Source of the DNA: Anabaena minutissima FACHB-250
GTDB taxonomy: Bacteria; Cyanobacteriota; Cyanobacteriia; Cyanobacteriales; Nostocaceae
DNA length: 64,000 bases
NCBI RefSeq assembly: GCF_014697125.1
Contig: NZ_JACJRG010000015.1
Location: 62,001 to 126,000 of the forward strand
Direction of reading: 5' to 3'
The notes beneath the pieces were generated by a model that saw nothing but the letters and a program-made list of their open reading frames with translations, was not told the DNA's origin and searched no databases. The position numbers and the translations under genes are program-made. Shown in pieces: positions 52,797-61,280 of the stretch. How positions within the stretch are numbered: position 1 is the first letter of the stretch; each line of letters starts with the position of its first letter.

Positions 52797-53330
52797 TCAG
52801 TTCTTCTCTGGGGGTTGGTTGCTTGTGGCACTTTGTGGCCATAGATAAATCCCTCCAGAGATTAACGTCAAAGTTACAGAAATCCAAAAAGCGATGAGAG
52901 ATGGGATTTGCCACTCTACTGATAAGGGTGCGATGAGTAAGGCGATCGCAATAATCTGACTGACCGTTTTGAGTTTACCCCAAATATTTGCCCCGGTAAT
53001 CGTCGTCTGATTAACTCGCCAACCTGCGATCGCTAATTCCCGCGCTAAAATTAAAAACACTCCCCAAGCTGGGATTCTTCCCAACTCCACTAAAACCAGC
53101 AACGGTGCTAATACCAAAAATTTATCGACTAAGGGATCAAGAAACTTACCCAAATCACTAATTTGGTTCAATTTTCGTGCTAAATAGCCATCTAACCAAT
53201 CTGTGAGTGCAGCGACTAAAAAAATTGCCAAACATATCCATCTAGCTTGCTCTGTAGGGTTGTACAAGCCATAAATTAGAAATGGGACACCCAGAAGGCG
53301 AGAAAAAGTTATCCAGTTGGGTAAAGTCAT
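52797..53330 (-). CDS. pgsA: CDP-diacylglycerol-glycerol-3-phosphate 3-phosphatidyltransferase
   Basis: 177 residues from the ATG at 53330 (M-T-L-P-N-W-I-T-F-S-R); the open frame extends 12 codons upstream. It carries the full CDP-alcohol phosphotransferase motif D44-x2-D47-G-x2-A-R-x8-G-x3-D65-x3-D69, and four to five membrane helices. It makes phosphatidylglycerol phosphate, needed for thylakoid phosphatidylglycerol. The Uma2 gene ends 20 bases upstream on the same strand. Confidence 0.93.
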   Translation of the reverse strand: MTLPNWITFSRLLGVPFLIYGLYNPTEQARWICLAIFLVAALTDWLDGYLARKLNQISDLGKFLDPLVDKFLVLAPLLVLVELGRIPAWGVFLILARELAIAGWRVNQTTITGANIWGKLKTVSQIIAIALLIAPLSVEWQIPSLIAFWISVTLTLISGGIYLWPQSATSNQPPEKN

Positions 53331-53350
53331 GATTTTGGTTGAGAAATTTT

Positions 53351-53914
53351 CTATAATTTCAACCAACCAAATAATTGCCCTAATGTCAAATGTAAATCAC
53401 TAACTAAATCGGGGACTGGTAATATATCTTGTTCGTTTTCTAAATATATTGGTTGCTGATGAGGCGGATAAACTAAAACACCACATTCTTCTGGATCAAT
53501 TAACCAACCTAAGCTAGTACCATGATTTAAACAATGTAAAATATTTTTGGTGACTTTGGTTGTACTTTGTTCAGGAGATAGAATTTCAATAGTCCAGTCT
53601 GGATATGTATTAAACGCATTAGCAATATTGCCTTTTCCATCTACAGGAATCCTTTGCCAAGCAAATACTGCGACATCGGGAACAGTTGAACGTCCGCCAA
53701 ATGTACAGCGTAATTCTGGAAAAGCTAGGGCAATTTTTTCAGGTTTAACTACACCATTAATTGTAGTTACCAATTCACCTTGTAGTCTACTGTGTTTACC
53801 TTGGGGCATAGGCTTTTGGATAATTTCACCATCAATATATTCACTTGCTGGTTTCGTTTCTGGCAATTGTAAAAATTCTTCTAAAGATATACGGCGAGTT
53901 GGTGTTTTAATCAT
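53351..53914 (-). CDS. Uma2 family putative endonuclease
   Basis: 187 residues from the ATG at 53914 (M-I-K-T-P-T-R-R), preceded by AGCAGGGAAAACATT; a longer frame begins at 53944. Family features are S-L-E-E-F-L-Q-L-P, E-Y-I-D-G-E-I-I-Q-K-P-M-P-Q-G-K-H-S, E-L-R-C-T-F, V-P-D-V-A-V-F-A-W, T-I-E-I-L-S-P-E-Q-S. All motifs look intact. Its end lies next to pgsA. Confidence 0.9.
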   Translation of the reverse strand: MIKTPTRRISLEEFLQLPETKPASEYIDGEIIQKPMPQGKHSRLQGELVTTINGVVKPEKIALAFPELRCTFGGRSTVPDVAVFAWQRIPVDGKGNIANAFNTYPDWTIEILSPEQSTTKVTKNILHCLNHGTSLGWLIDPEECGVLVYPPHQQPIYLENEQDILPVPDLVSDLHLTLGQLFGWLKL

Positions 53915-54116
53915 AATGTTTTCCCTGCTCGTATTTAACACCAAGTTTAGCTTAAATCAGTTTATTTGACAGACTTAAGAAATTGTCCCTAGTCATTAAT
54001 CAACAGTCAACAGTCATTAGTTTGCCATGCTTTGTTAGTCATTTTTGATGTAACAATCAAGTTTTTTGTGTATTTGCATGGCATGATCTGTATTTTGAGA
54101 TCATCCCAACAATAAT

Positions 54117-55529
54117 ATGACCGACAATACAGATTTTCGTATCGAACGCGATTCGATGGGCGATCGCCAAATTGCGAGTGATGTTTATTACGGTATCCAA
54201 ACTCTGCGAGCTATCGAAAACTTCCCCATTAGCGGTATTAAACCATTACCTACTTACGTAGATGCTTGTTTATTCATTAAAAAAGCTACAGCAATTGTTA
54301 ACGGTGAATTAGGCTGCATTCCCCAAGATATTAGCCAAGTCATCGTGGAAGCAGCTGATGAAATCCTCGCGGGCAAATTCCGTGATCAGTTTGTAGTGGA
54401 TGTTTATCAAGCCGGTGCAGGGACTTCGCACCACATGAATGTCAATGAAGTCTTATCAAATCGGGCTTTAGAAATTCTCGGTGAAGAGAAGGGCAATTAC
54501 AAAAGAGTTAGTCCTAATGATCATGTCAACTATGGACAGTCTACCAACGATGTCATTCCGACAGCCATTCGGATTGGTGGCTTGTTAGCACTGGAGAGGA
54601 CATTACACCCTGCTTTAGAAAAAGCGATCGCCACCTTAGAAAACAAAGCTGTAGAATTTCAAGATATCGTTAAATCTGGCAGAACTCACTTACAAGACGC
54701 TGTACCTGTGCGTTTGGGTGAAAATTTCCGGGCTTGGGCGCAAATCCTCTCAGAACATCAAAACCGCCTTTATACCGCCTCTGGGGATTTAATGGTGCTG
54801 GGTTTGGGTGGTAGTGCGGCTGGAACAGGATTAAATACCCATCCCCAATACCGCGTCCGTGTGGTAGAAGTCCTCTCGGAATTACTCAACTTTCCTCTAC
54901 AACCTGCACCCCATTTGATGGCTGCAATGCAAAGTATGGGCGCATTTGTGAATGTTTCTGGTGCATTACGCAACTTAGCCCAAGATTTAGCCAAAATTTC
55001 CCACGACTTACGCCTGATGGATTCCGGTCCAAAAACTGGCTTGAAAGAAATACAATTACCCCCAGTACAACCTGGTTCATCGATTATGCCAGGGAAATAT
55101 AACCCCGTGATGGCAGAGATGACATCAATGGTATGTTTTCAGGTGATGGGGTACGACAATGCGATCGCGATCGCCGCCCAAGCTGGACAATTAGAATTGA
55201 ACGTGATGATGCCGTTAATAGCCTATAACCTGATTCACAGTACAGAAATTCTTGGTAATACTATCGCCGCCCTCACGGAACGTTGTATAGAGGGAATTAC
55301 CGCTAATAAAGAACGTTGTTTAGCCTACGCTGAAGGTAGTCTAGCTTTAGTTACTGCACTTAACACCCATATCGGTTATCTAAACGCCGCCACCGTCGCC
55401 AAAGAATCCCTAGAAACAGGCAAATCCCTACGACAGATTGTTTTAGAAAAAGGTCTAATGAGTGAAGCAGAATTAGCTGCTGTGTTAAATCTAGAACAGA
55501 TGAGCAGTATTTTAGTGAGTGGAGAGTAA
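54117..55529 (+). CDS. aspA: Aspartate ammonia-lyase
   Basis: 470 residues of the fumarase/aspartase superfamily. Seen: Y-G-I-Q-T-L-R-A-I-E-N-F-P-I-S-G near the start (aspartase style), V-D-V-Y-Q-A-G-A-G-T-S-H-H-M-N-V-N-E-V, and the signature G-S-S-I-M-P-G-K-Y-N at about 321-330. It deaminates aspartate to fumarate. The distinction from fumarase C rests on sequence style and is likely, not certain. ATG at 54117. Confidence 0.9.
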   Translation: MTDNTDFRIERDSMGDRQIASDVYYGIQTLRAIENFPISGIKPLPTYVDACLFIKKATAIVNGELGCIPQDISQVIVEAADEILAGKFRDQFVVDVYQAGAGTSHHMNVNEVLSNRALEILGEEKGNYKRVSPNDHVNYGQSTNDVIPTAIRIGGLLALERTLHPALEKAIATLENKAVEFQDIVKSGRTHLQDAVPVRLGENFRAWAQILSEHQNRLYTASGDLMVLGLGGSAAGTGLNTHPQYRVRVVEVLSELLNFPLQPAPHLMAAMQSMGAFVNVSGALRNLAQDLAKISHDLRLMDSGPKTGLKEIQLPPVQPGSSIMPGKYNPVMAEMTSMVCFQVMGYDNAIAIAAQAGQLELNVMMPLIAYNLIHSTEILGNTIAALTERCIEGITANKERCLAYAEGSLALVTALNTHIGYLNAATVAKESLETGKSLRQIVLEKGLMSEAELAAVLNLEQMSSILVSGE

Positions 55530-55545
55530 GGGACTGGGGACTGGG

Positions 55546-55634
55546 ATTTTTACTCAGCACTCAGCACTCATAACTCATAACTCAGCACCGGCTAAACGCC
55601 GCGCTACCGCTAACAGCACTCAGCACTCATAACT
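55546..55634. repeat. STRR array with one GC-rich cassette before the DUF362 gene
   Basis: Heptads ACTCAGC, ACTCATA and similar, with one cassette CGGCTAAACGCC-GCGCTACCGCTAAC at 55589-55612. It extends to within two bases of the DUF362 start, leaving no obvious ribosome-binding site. Confidence 0.85.
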
Positions 55635-55635
55635 T

Positions 55636-56607
55636 ATGCAGAATTCAAAGCCATCTGTTAGCCTTATCCGGGCTACTTCTTACGAAAAAGATACTTTAAG
55701 AGAATCTTTAGTCACCTTACTAGAACCTCTGGGGGGAATGGCGGCCTTTGTTAAACCAGGGCAACGTGTCTTACTCAAACCGAATTTGCTCACAGGTGCG
55801 CGTCCTCAAAAAGAGTGTACTACTCGCGCTGAACTAGTTTATGCCGTTGCTCAGATGGTTATTGCCGTAGGTGGCAAACCATTCTTAGGGGATAGTCCAG
55901 CATTTGGTAGTGCCAAAGGTGTAGCTATAGCCAATGGTTATCAGCCAATCATTCAAGAATTAAATCTGCCTATCATTGAATTTCACGGACAGCGTTACCA
56001 AACCGTGAGCGAAAATTTTAATCACCTACTAATCAGTAAAGAAGCGATAGAAGCAGATGTGGTGATTAATCTACCGAAAGTCAAATCCCATACCCAGTTA
56101 ACCTTAACGTTGGGAGTCAAAAACCTCTTTGGTTGCGTTCCCGGCAAAATGAAAGCATGGTGGCACATGGAAGCAGGTAAAGATGCGAACCGATTTGGGG
56201 AAATGTTAGTCGAAACTGCCAAGGCAATTAATCCAGACTTAACTATTTTAGATGGGATCATTGGACATGAAGGTAATGGCCCTAGTGGCGGCGAACCCCG
56301 TTCCTTGGGAATATTAGCCGCAGCATCCAATGTCTTTGCCCTAGATAGGGCAATGGTAGAAATTCTCGATGTTCTACCCCATGAAGTCCCCACTGTTGCA
56401 GCTTCTCAAAGGCTAGGAGTTTGCCCTGAACTGGCTGACATTAATTTTCCCAACTTACATCCAGACTTACTCAAAATTACAGATTGGCAACTTCCAGATC
56501 AATTAATGCCAATTGATTTTGCAATGCCCAGGGTCATCAAGTCTACGTTTAAACATTTTTATATTCGCTTTATTAAAGAACCAATGAGTGCCTATGGTAG
56601 ACAGTAG
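55636..56607 (+). CDS. DUF362 domain-containing protein
   Basis: 323 residues with the DUF362 pattern: V-L-L-K-P-N-L-L-T-G near residue 48, V-I-N-L-P-K-V-K-S-H near 142, L-G-V-K-N-L-F-G-C-V-P-G-K and L-D-G-I-I-G-H-E-G-N-G-P near 210. Many DUF362 proteins carry ferredoxin-type clusters at the C-terminus; this one does not show the Cx2Cx2C repeats. Function unknown. ATG follows a heptad repeat without a clear ribosome site. Confidence 0.88.
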   Translation: MQNSKPSVSLIRATSYEKDTLRESLVTLLEPLGGMAAFVKPGQRVLLKPNLLTGARPQKECTTRAELVYAVAQMVIAVGGKPFLGDSPAFGSAKGVAIANGYQPIIQELNLPIIEFHGQRYQTVSENFNHLLISKEAIEADVVINLPKVKSHTQLTLTLGVKNLFGCVPGKMKAWWHMEAGKDANRFGEMLVETAKAINPDLTILDGIIGHEGNGPSGGEPRSLGILAAASNVFALDRAMVEILDVLPHEVPTVAASQRLGVCPELADINFPNLHPDLLKITDWQLPDQLMPIDFAMPRVIKSTFKHFYIRFIKEPMSAYGRQ

Positions 56608-56667
56608 TTTATCTTGAGCATTCACCCAAAAGTAAGTGCAAACTCTGCTACAACAATCTTCAAATTA

Positions 56668-56693
56668 GGAGGGTAGTCTAGAAATTACCCTCC
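56668..56693 (+). repeat. Hairpin GGAGGGTA / TACCCTCC
   Basis: A perfect 8-bp stem with a ten-base loop, 61 bases after the DUF362 stop and 15 bases before the terminator. It may be part of the transcript end. Confidence 0.65.
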
Positions 56694-56707
56694 GATTGCT
56701 TAACTAG

Positions 56708-56730
56708 ACCGCCCTATAGTGGCGGTTTTT
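56708..56730 (+). terminator. Factor-independent terminator after DUF362 gene
   Basis: Stem ACCGCC / GGCGGT with loop CTATAGT, followed directly by TTTTT. A standard intrinsic terminator for the + strand. Confidence 0.88.
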
Positions 56731-57514
56731 CCCAATTAGTCTTAGTCACCAGCGATGCAATGCCATGTTCTAAGCTTGTCGTTCTCTACGTTGGGATGCT
56801 GCCCTTAACCTTCAAAGAAGTATCCCCAGCCCCCAATCTAAAAGCAAAAAGTATTTTTACTCTACCTATATATAGATTGACAAAGTTCAAGTAATATTAC
56901 CCAAATGGATAAATTTAGATTATGGGAAAGATTGATAGTGTGATTACCGAATAGTCACTAGCAAATGCTGATAATTTATCTGTATTTCTTCGGGATGATT
57001 TTCTGCTAAAAAAAATCTGCTAGCCTACTTATCCTTACTTTTTCATGTATTTAGTTGTGACATTTTTTAATAGTAAAAAAAAACTTCCATGTCTCAGCAA
57101 GATTTCGGATTTTCATAGTTATTGTGAACAAGCTAAATCGCTAGAAATAGCTTAGGCAAAGGATTTAAATATGATAGAATCTTATTAAGATAAAATCAAT
57201 TCAGATAGATCATTAATTTGCTCAAAAATAAAAATAACAAGCAATTGTCCTGTGGACTTAATCTATGCTTAACCTAAAAATAATAATTTACTGCCATAAA
57301 CTGTAACATATTATGCACTCGGTCAAGTTAGGAATGTTCATTTGCAACCATGTATCAAGATTGCCAAGTACAAAGCCTACAACTATGAAATTCACCAAAT
57401 TGGTTGATGTTTTGATCGGCTACACATTTGACAATGAAAAATAGCTAAAATAGTATTGAAACTCTCTACCTAGAGAGTCAACCTACAATTAATTGTGATT
57501 AACTCCAATTCTGT
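56731..57514. other. Long non-coding AT-rich region
   Basis: 784 bases with no supported reading frame on either strand. It has a near-perfect hairpin ACTCTCTA-CC-TAGAGAGT at 57461-57478, 36 bases before the next gene; otherwise A/T-rich sequence. A small RNA could be here, but none is recognised. Confidence 0.45.
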
Positions 57515-57700
57515 ATGAATTCAGATAGCCAGTCTGCCAACCCTCCCGCCACGTATTCCCATCGTTTGGCAGACATTGTGGGAACATTAATAGCTGTAGT
57601 CACTCTAACACTACCTGTGTTTGTCATTGCCCACTATTCCACCAATGTTCCAGAAAGTCAGCAACCTATGACCTATGAACTAAAAACAGGTGGGCGATAG
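57515..57700 (+). CDS. Small single-pass membrane protein, hypothetical
   Basis: 61 residues with one clear transmembrane helix (about residues 20-42, I-V-G-T-L-I-A-V-V-T-L-T-L-P-V-F-V) preceded by Y-S-H-R-L-A-D, a sequence I consider conserved in filamentous cyanobacteria. The tail is short and hydrophilic. Function unknown. It is the only gene in an otherwise empty region of 1.5 kb, about 400 bases before ppa. Confidence 0.68.
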   Translation: MNSDSQSANPPATYSHRLADIVGTLIAVVTLTLPVFVIAHYSTNVPESQQPMTYELKTGGR

Positions 57701-57853
57701 ACAAAATTATCAACAGTGAGATGTCACCAGCCGAAAGTTCCAAACACAAACAACGGAGAAAAAATTTTGAGCTAGCATTTTTGTATTTAATTCATCAACA
57801 TACGAGCTAAATCTGCGTTCTTAGCTAAGAGGTTTAGCTTAATTGGGCATAAG

Positions 57854-57926
57854 CCCGACACTTACAAACTCTGGTAGCGTTATACTCGTAGTAATATTCC
57901 GTAGTAAAAGGAAACGAAGTGTCGGG
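57854..57926 (+). promoter_or_regulatory. Long-range inverted repeat upstream of ppa
   Basis: CCCGACACTT (57854-57863) pairs perfectly with AAGTGTCGGG (57917-57926), with 53 bases between that hold a GTAGTAATATTCCGTAGTA direct repeat. Spacing and strand suit a folded 5' leader of ppa, or a repeat element. About 175 bases before the gene. Confidence 0.4.
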
Positions 57927-58102
57927 ATCAATGTCCGCGTGATCTGAGCGTGTCCGCCGACTAACATCAATCGGTGGATACAGGTGATAATTAAGGGAAG
58001 TTCAGAATAATACTTTGGCAGAAGTCCATCTTGGCCATAAAATTTTACACGGGGAGATATGTCCCCGATAAATTTTAAGTGAAACAGAGAGAGGAATTTT
58101 TT

Positions 58103-58615
58103 GTGGACTTATCCCTTATTCCAGCCCAGCCAAAACTCGGTGTAATTAATGTTCTGATTGAAATCGCAGGTGGTAGCAAAAACAAATACGAATTTGATAA
58201 AGAGCTGCAAGCCTTTGCCCTAGATCGGGTACTGTATTCTTCAGTAAAATATCCCTACGACTATGGTTTCATACCCAACACCTTGGCAGATGATGGCGAT
58301 CCCTTGGATGGTATGGTAATTATGGATGAGCCAACTTTTCCAGGTTGTATCATTCCTGCCAGACCAATTGGCTTTTTGGAAATGATTGATGGTGGCGATC
58401 GCGATGAAAAAATTCTGTGTGTACCAGACAAAGATCCACGTTACACACACGTAAAATCCTTGAGAGATGTAGCTCCACATCGCTTAGATGAAATTGCTGA
58501 ATTTTTCCGCAGTTACAAAAATTTAGAAAAGAAAGTTACTGAAATCCTCGGTTGGCAAGACGTTGACAAGGTAGCACCCCTGGTAGAACAGTCTATAAAA
58601 GCCTATAAGGGATAG
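58103..58615 (+). CDS. ppa: Inorganic pyrophosphatase
   Basis: 170 residues from a GTG at 58103, which has GAGAGGAA eight bases upstream and gives the family-typical start V-D-L-S-L-I-P-A-Q-P-K; a GTG at 58079 would add eight residues not seen in relatives. Active-site signature D-D-G-D-P-L-D-G-M at about 57-65 (metal ligands), with K-Y-E near 28 and D-x-D-P-R-Y at about 118-124. It hydrolyses PPi in the cytoplasm. Length fits family I bacterial enzymes. Confidence 0.95.
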   Translation: MDLSLIPAQPKLGVINVLIEIAGGSKNKYEFDKELQAFALDRVLYSSVKYPYDYGFIPNTLADDGDPLDGMVIMDEPTFPGCIIPARPIGFLEMIDGGDRDEKILCVPDKDPRYTHVKSLRDVAPHRLDEIAEFFRSYKNLEKKVTEILGWQDVDKVAPLVEQSIKAYKG

Positions 58616-58649
58616 TAGGCGATCGGTAATCCGTAAGACTAACGTAAAG

Positions 58650-58717
58650 AGTGGTGAGTGCTGAGTGCTGAGTGGTGTTAGCGGTAGCGGGGCGTTGAGC
58701 CGCGCGCTGAGTTCCGA
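58650..58717. repeat. STRR array with one GC-rich cassette
   Basis: GAGTGCT/GAGTGGT heptads after ppa, then GTTAGCGGTAGCGGGGCG-TTGAGCCG (58677-58702), a degenerate copy of the dispersed cassette in reverse orientation. Confidence 0.75.
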
Positions 58718-58769
58718 GTATTATTATTATGCGTAGTCGGGTTTAAGCCCATGTTGAGTGAGGATACCC

Positions 58770-58832
58770 ACTCATTACTCATTACTCATTACTCATTACT
58801 CATTACTCATTACTCATTACTCATTACTCATT
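58770..58832. repeat. Nine perfect ACTCATT heptads
   Basis: 63 bases, nine exact ACTCATT units without interruption, then degraded units (ACTCAGC, ACTCATA). It lies between ppa and panD, ending about 60 bases before panD. A repeat this regular is likely to vary in copy number between strains. Confidence 0.96.
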
Positions 58833-58895
58833 ACTCAGCACTCATAAATCATTACTCTGCCAAATATATAAATTGCCACATAACATTGAAACGAA

Positions 58896-59279
58896 ATGCA
58901 GCGTACCCTCCTTTTAGCAAAAATTCACAATTGCACCCTCACGGGAGCAAACATTAATTATGTGGGTAGTATTAGCATTGATAAAATCTTGTTAGAAAAA
59001 GCTGGAATTATACCATACGAACAAGTCCAAGTAGTGAATAATGCTAATGGTGAACGTTTCATTACTTATACGATACCTGCTCCAGCCCATTCGGGAATTA
59101 TTGAACTAAATGGGGCTGCCGCCCGTCTAGGCATGATCGGCGATCGCGTGATTATAATGGCTTACGGGCAGTTCACTCCAGAAGAGTTAAAAAGTTATAC
59201 TCCTACGGTAGTCATTGTGGACGAACAAAACCGAATTTTGGAAGTGCGGCACTACGATGACCTGCTCAGTAAGGTCTAA
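58896..59279 (+). CDS. panD: Aspartate 1-decarboxylase precursor
   Basis: 127 residues. It has the self-processing site Y-V-G-S at 22-25, where cleavage between Gly24 and Ser25 gives the pyruvoyl cofactor, and the invariant N-G-A-A-A-R motif at about 72-77. It makes beta-alanine for pantothenate. The C-terminus is slightly shorter than average; complete. ATG at 58896. The next gene starts 11 bases after the stop. Confidence 0.95.
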   Translation: MQRTLLLAKIHNCTLTGANINYVGSISIDKILLEKAGIIPYEQVQVVNNANGERFITYTIPAPAHSGIIELNGAAARLGMIGDRVIIMAYGQFTPEELKSYTPTVVIVDEQNRILEVRHYDDLLSKV

Positions 59280-59290
59280 ATGCAAAAAAA

Positions 59291-60190
59291 ATGTCAAATA
59301 TTGAGCTGTCAGGTTCTCCGGTCTACCTAACTGAAAAGTCAGCCAACTCACCAAGTGGCCTTATGGGTGATTTCGTTTTGAAATTTTGGGGTGTCAGGGG
59401 TTTAATTGCTACACCCGACGATAACACCAGTCGCTATGGTGGTAATACTGCTTGTGTAGAAATGCGTGTAGGCGGTAAAAACCTAATTTTTGATGGTGGT
59501 ACTGGTTTACGCATACTAGGCAAAACTTGGCAGCACTTACAACAGCCATTAGAAGCCCATTTATTTTTTACTAATTCCCAATCCAATCGAATTCAGGGGT
59601 TTCCCTTTTTCGCACCCGCATTTATTCCACACAATTGTTTCCATATCTACGGTGCTGCTGCTTCCAATGGGGCTTCCATTAAACAAAGTCTATGTGACCA
59701 AATGCTGCAACCACACTTTCCCTATCCCCTACAGGTTATGCAGTCTGAGTTGCAGTTTAAAAATATCACCCCCAATAGTGAAGTCAAAATAGACGATATT
59801 CTCATTAAAACTGCACTGATCAACCAAACTCAGCGATCAATTGGTTATCGGGTAAGCTGGCAAGACTATAGTGTTGCTTATGTTACAGATTTAAGTTACC
59901 GTGCAGAGCAAATAGAACGAGACGACATTATACAAATTATTCAAGGTGTCGATTTATTAATTGCTAATGCCACTTATACACCCCCGACATCCCACGATCA
60001 TGAGTGTGCCGACTCCCTTTGGCAAGCATCTGTGGAAATAGCTCAGACAGCAAATGTACGACAGCTAGTGATTTCTCATCATCACCCAGATGACCATGAT
60101 GATTTTCTCGACAAAGTTCAAACTGAAGTTAAGTCTGCTTTTCCTAAAGCACTGCTAGCTTGTGAAGGTTTGGTATTATCTGTTGCGTAG
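59291..60190 (+). CDS. MBL-fold protein lacking the HxHxD metal motif
   Basis: 299 residues. The frame is the cyanobacterial MBL-fold family that usually reads F-F-T-H-T-H-W-D-x-I-Q-G; here residues 95-100 read N-S-Q-S-N-R, so His, His and Asp are all replaced. The flanks V-R-G, R-Y-G-G-N-T-A-C-V-E, I-F-D-G-G-T-G and I-Q-G-F-P-F-F are retained, as are Y-V-T-D and a terminal S-H-H-H-P-D-D-H-D-D. It starts 11 bases after panD and so may be co-transcribed. Fold likely kept, zinc hydrolase activity improbable. Confidence 0.85.
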   Translation: MSNIELSGSPVYLTEKSANSPSGLMGDFVLKFWGVRGLIATPDDNTSRYGGNTACVEMRVGGKNLIFDGGTGLRILGKTWQHLQQPLEAHLFFTNSQSNRIQGFPFFAPAFIPHNCFHIYGAAASNGASIKQSLCDQMLQPHFPYPLQVMQSELQFKNITPNSEVKIDDILIKTALINQTQRSIGYRVSWQDYSVAYVTDLSYRAEQIERDDIIQIIQGVDLLIANATYTPPTSHDHECADSLWQASVEIAQTANVRQLVISHHHPDDHDDFLDKVQTEVKSAFPKALLACEGLVLSVA

Positions 60191-60405
60191 GTTTTGTTCT
60201 CTGATTACTCAGCCCAAAAGCATTTTTGAAATATTCTCAAAGATAGAGGTTAATTTTCTTCGGGCATATCTTTTTTTTGTAAATTTTTTCAAAAAAACTG
60301 TGTTGGCTGTTACAATATTGTTAAGAAAAGTTTCTGGTTGCGTTTTGGGAACTCGCAACTGGGTTTTAACTCTATTGAGAAGACAACGCGAATGAATATT
60401 TTGAG

Positions 60406-60431
60406 ACCAGCTGTGGGAGGCTGGTTTTTTT
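60406..60431 (+). terminator. Factor-independent terminator (upstream of two)
   Basis: Stem ACCAGC / GCTGGT with an eight-base loop, then seven T. About 220 bases after the MBL-fold gene; probably ends the panD-MBL transcript. Confidence 0.85.
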
Positions 60432-60447
60432 ATTGAACGCGGCTGGA

Positions 60448-60477
60448 AACTCTATCCACAAGAGGATGGAGTTTTTT
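60448..60477 (+). terminator. Second intrinsic terminator-like hairpin
   Basis: AACTCTATCC / GGATGGAGTT (one G-T pair) with loop ACAAGA, followed by TTTTT. Directly behind the first terminator, so transcript ending here would be doubly assured. Confidence 0.8.
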
Positions 60478-60702
60478 ATTTGAGATAGGCAGTTCTAAAG
60501 CAATTACATCTTAGTATGTTAAGTTTTATAACCAATTACGTAATTACAATGAAGCAAGCTGTAGCAATAATTAAGTGAAGTTGAGGAAAATTTAGCAGTC
60601 CAACGTTTTCAGATTCCTCGAAATATCTGGACTAACAAAATTCATTCATCGAAATCACATTAAATAGTACATCTACATAACTTGCAAGGATTAACCATCG
60701 TT

Positions 60703-61029
60703 ATGAGTTCCGAAAATTTACAAACAATAGTTCTAGATCCTCAAACCTTAGAGCAATTAGAAAACGAGATTAAACAGGAACTAATAGAAGTCTTGAATAA
60801 ATCTCAATTAAACAAGGTATTAAAAAAATACGGTATATCAGAGTCAGAAGTGCTGAAAATACAATACACACTCGACTTAAATAAAATTCAATCTAGCGAT
60901 GCTAGTGAGGATAAGGTAGCCATAGAATCTTTTTCAATGATGATGCGGCCACCTATAGGAACAAACTTAGCATTGCTTAAGCCTTGCCCAATAGAAGGCT
61001 ATCCTGACGGGTGTTGGGTAGATTTATGA
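60703..61029 (+). CDS. Small acidic protein with Cys-containing C-terminus, possible peptide precursor
   Basis: 108 residues from the ATG at 60703, with AAGGA upstream; 60682 (TTG) is also in frame. Residues 1-70 are helical and charged (E-N-E-I-K-Q-E-L-I-E-V-L, L-N-K-V-L-K-K-Y-G-I), then a Ser/Met-rich link and a C-terminus M-R-P-P-I-G-T-N-L-A-L-L-K-P-C-P-I-E-G-Y-P-D-G-C-W-V-D-L with two Cys. This leader-then-core shape is that of ribosomal peptide precursors, but no maturation enzyme is near. I do not recognise a family. Confidence 0.6.
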   Translation: MSSENLQTIVLDPQTLEQLENEIKQELIEVLNKSQLNKVLKKYGISESEVLKIQYTLDLNKIQSSDASEDKVAIESFSMMMRPPIGTNLALLKPCPIEGYPDGCWVDL

Positions 61030-61280
61030 ATAGTCATAAAAAAGTTGGTAATGAAAAGGCTTTGAGAGTGGGTGGTCTTTCAATTCAGCACTTAGCATTT
61101 TCGATTCAGCACTTTTTGTCTTTGGGCGATTGAACATGCCATATTATTAGGGGAAATCGCGCCTATTTTGTTCGGTTATACGACTGTTGTTAGAGTGTAA
61201 ATAACTATAACCTCTAATTATGTAGTGAAGCTTGAAATCTTGAAGCTGCTAGTCGCTCTTGAACAAAGAGGTGAAAGTCT

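Larger units (their letters stand above)
60191..60702. other. Spacer between MBL-fold gene and small gene at 60703
   Basis: Contains the two terminators and an open frame (60162-60395) of hydrophobic and basic composition that overlaps the end of the MBL-fold gene and has no family; I do not call it a gene. The remaining 220 bases lead into the next gene and should hold its promoter. Confidence 0.5.

Noticed and set aside
58770..58832. CRISPR array
   Set aside because: Units are seven bases and directly adjacent without spacers; it is an STRR array. No cas genes in the window.
60162..60395. 77-residue frame with hydrophobic and basic composition
   Set aside because: Overlaps the end of the MBL-fold gene, no ribosome site, no family; considered chance.
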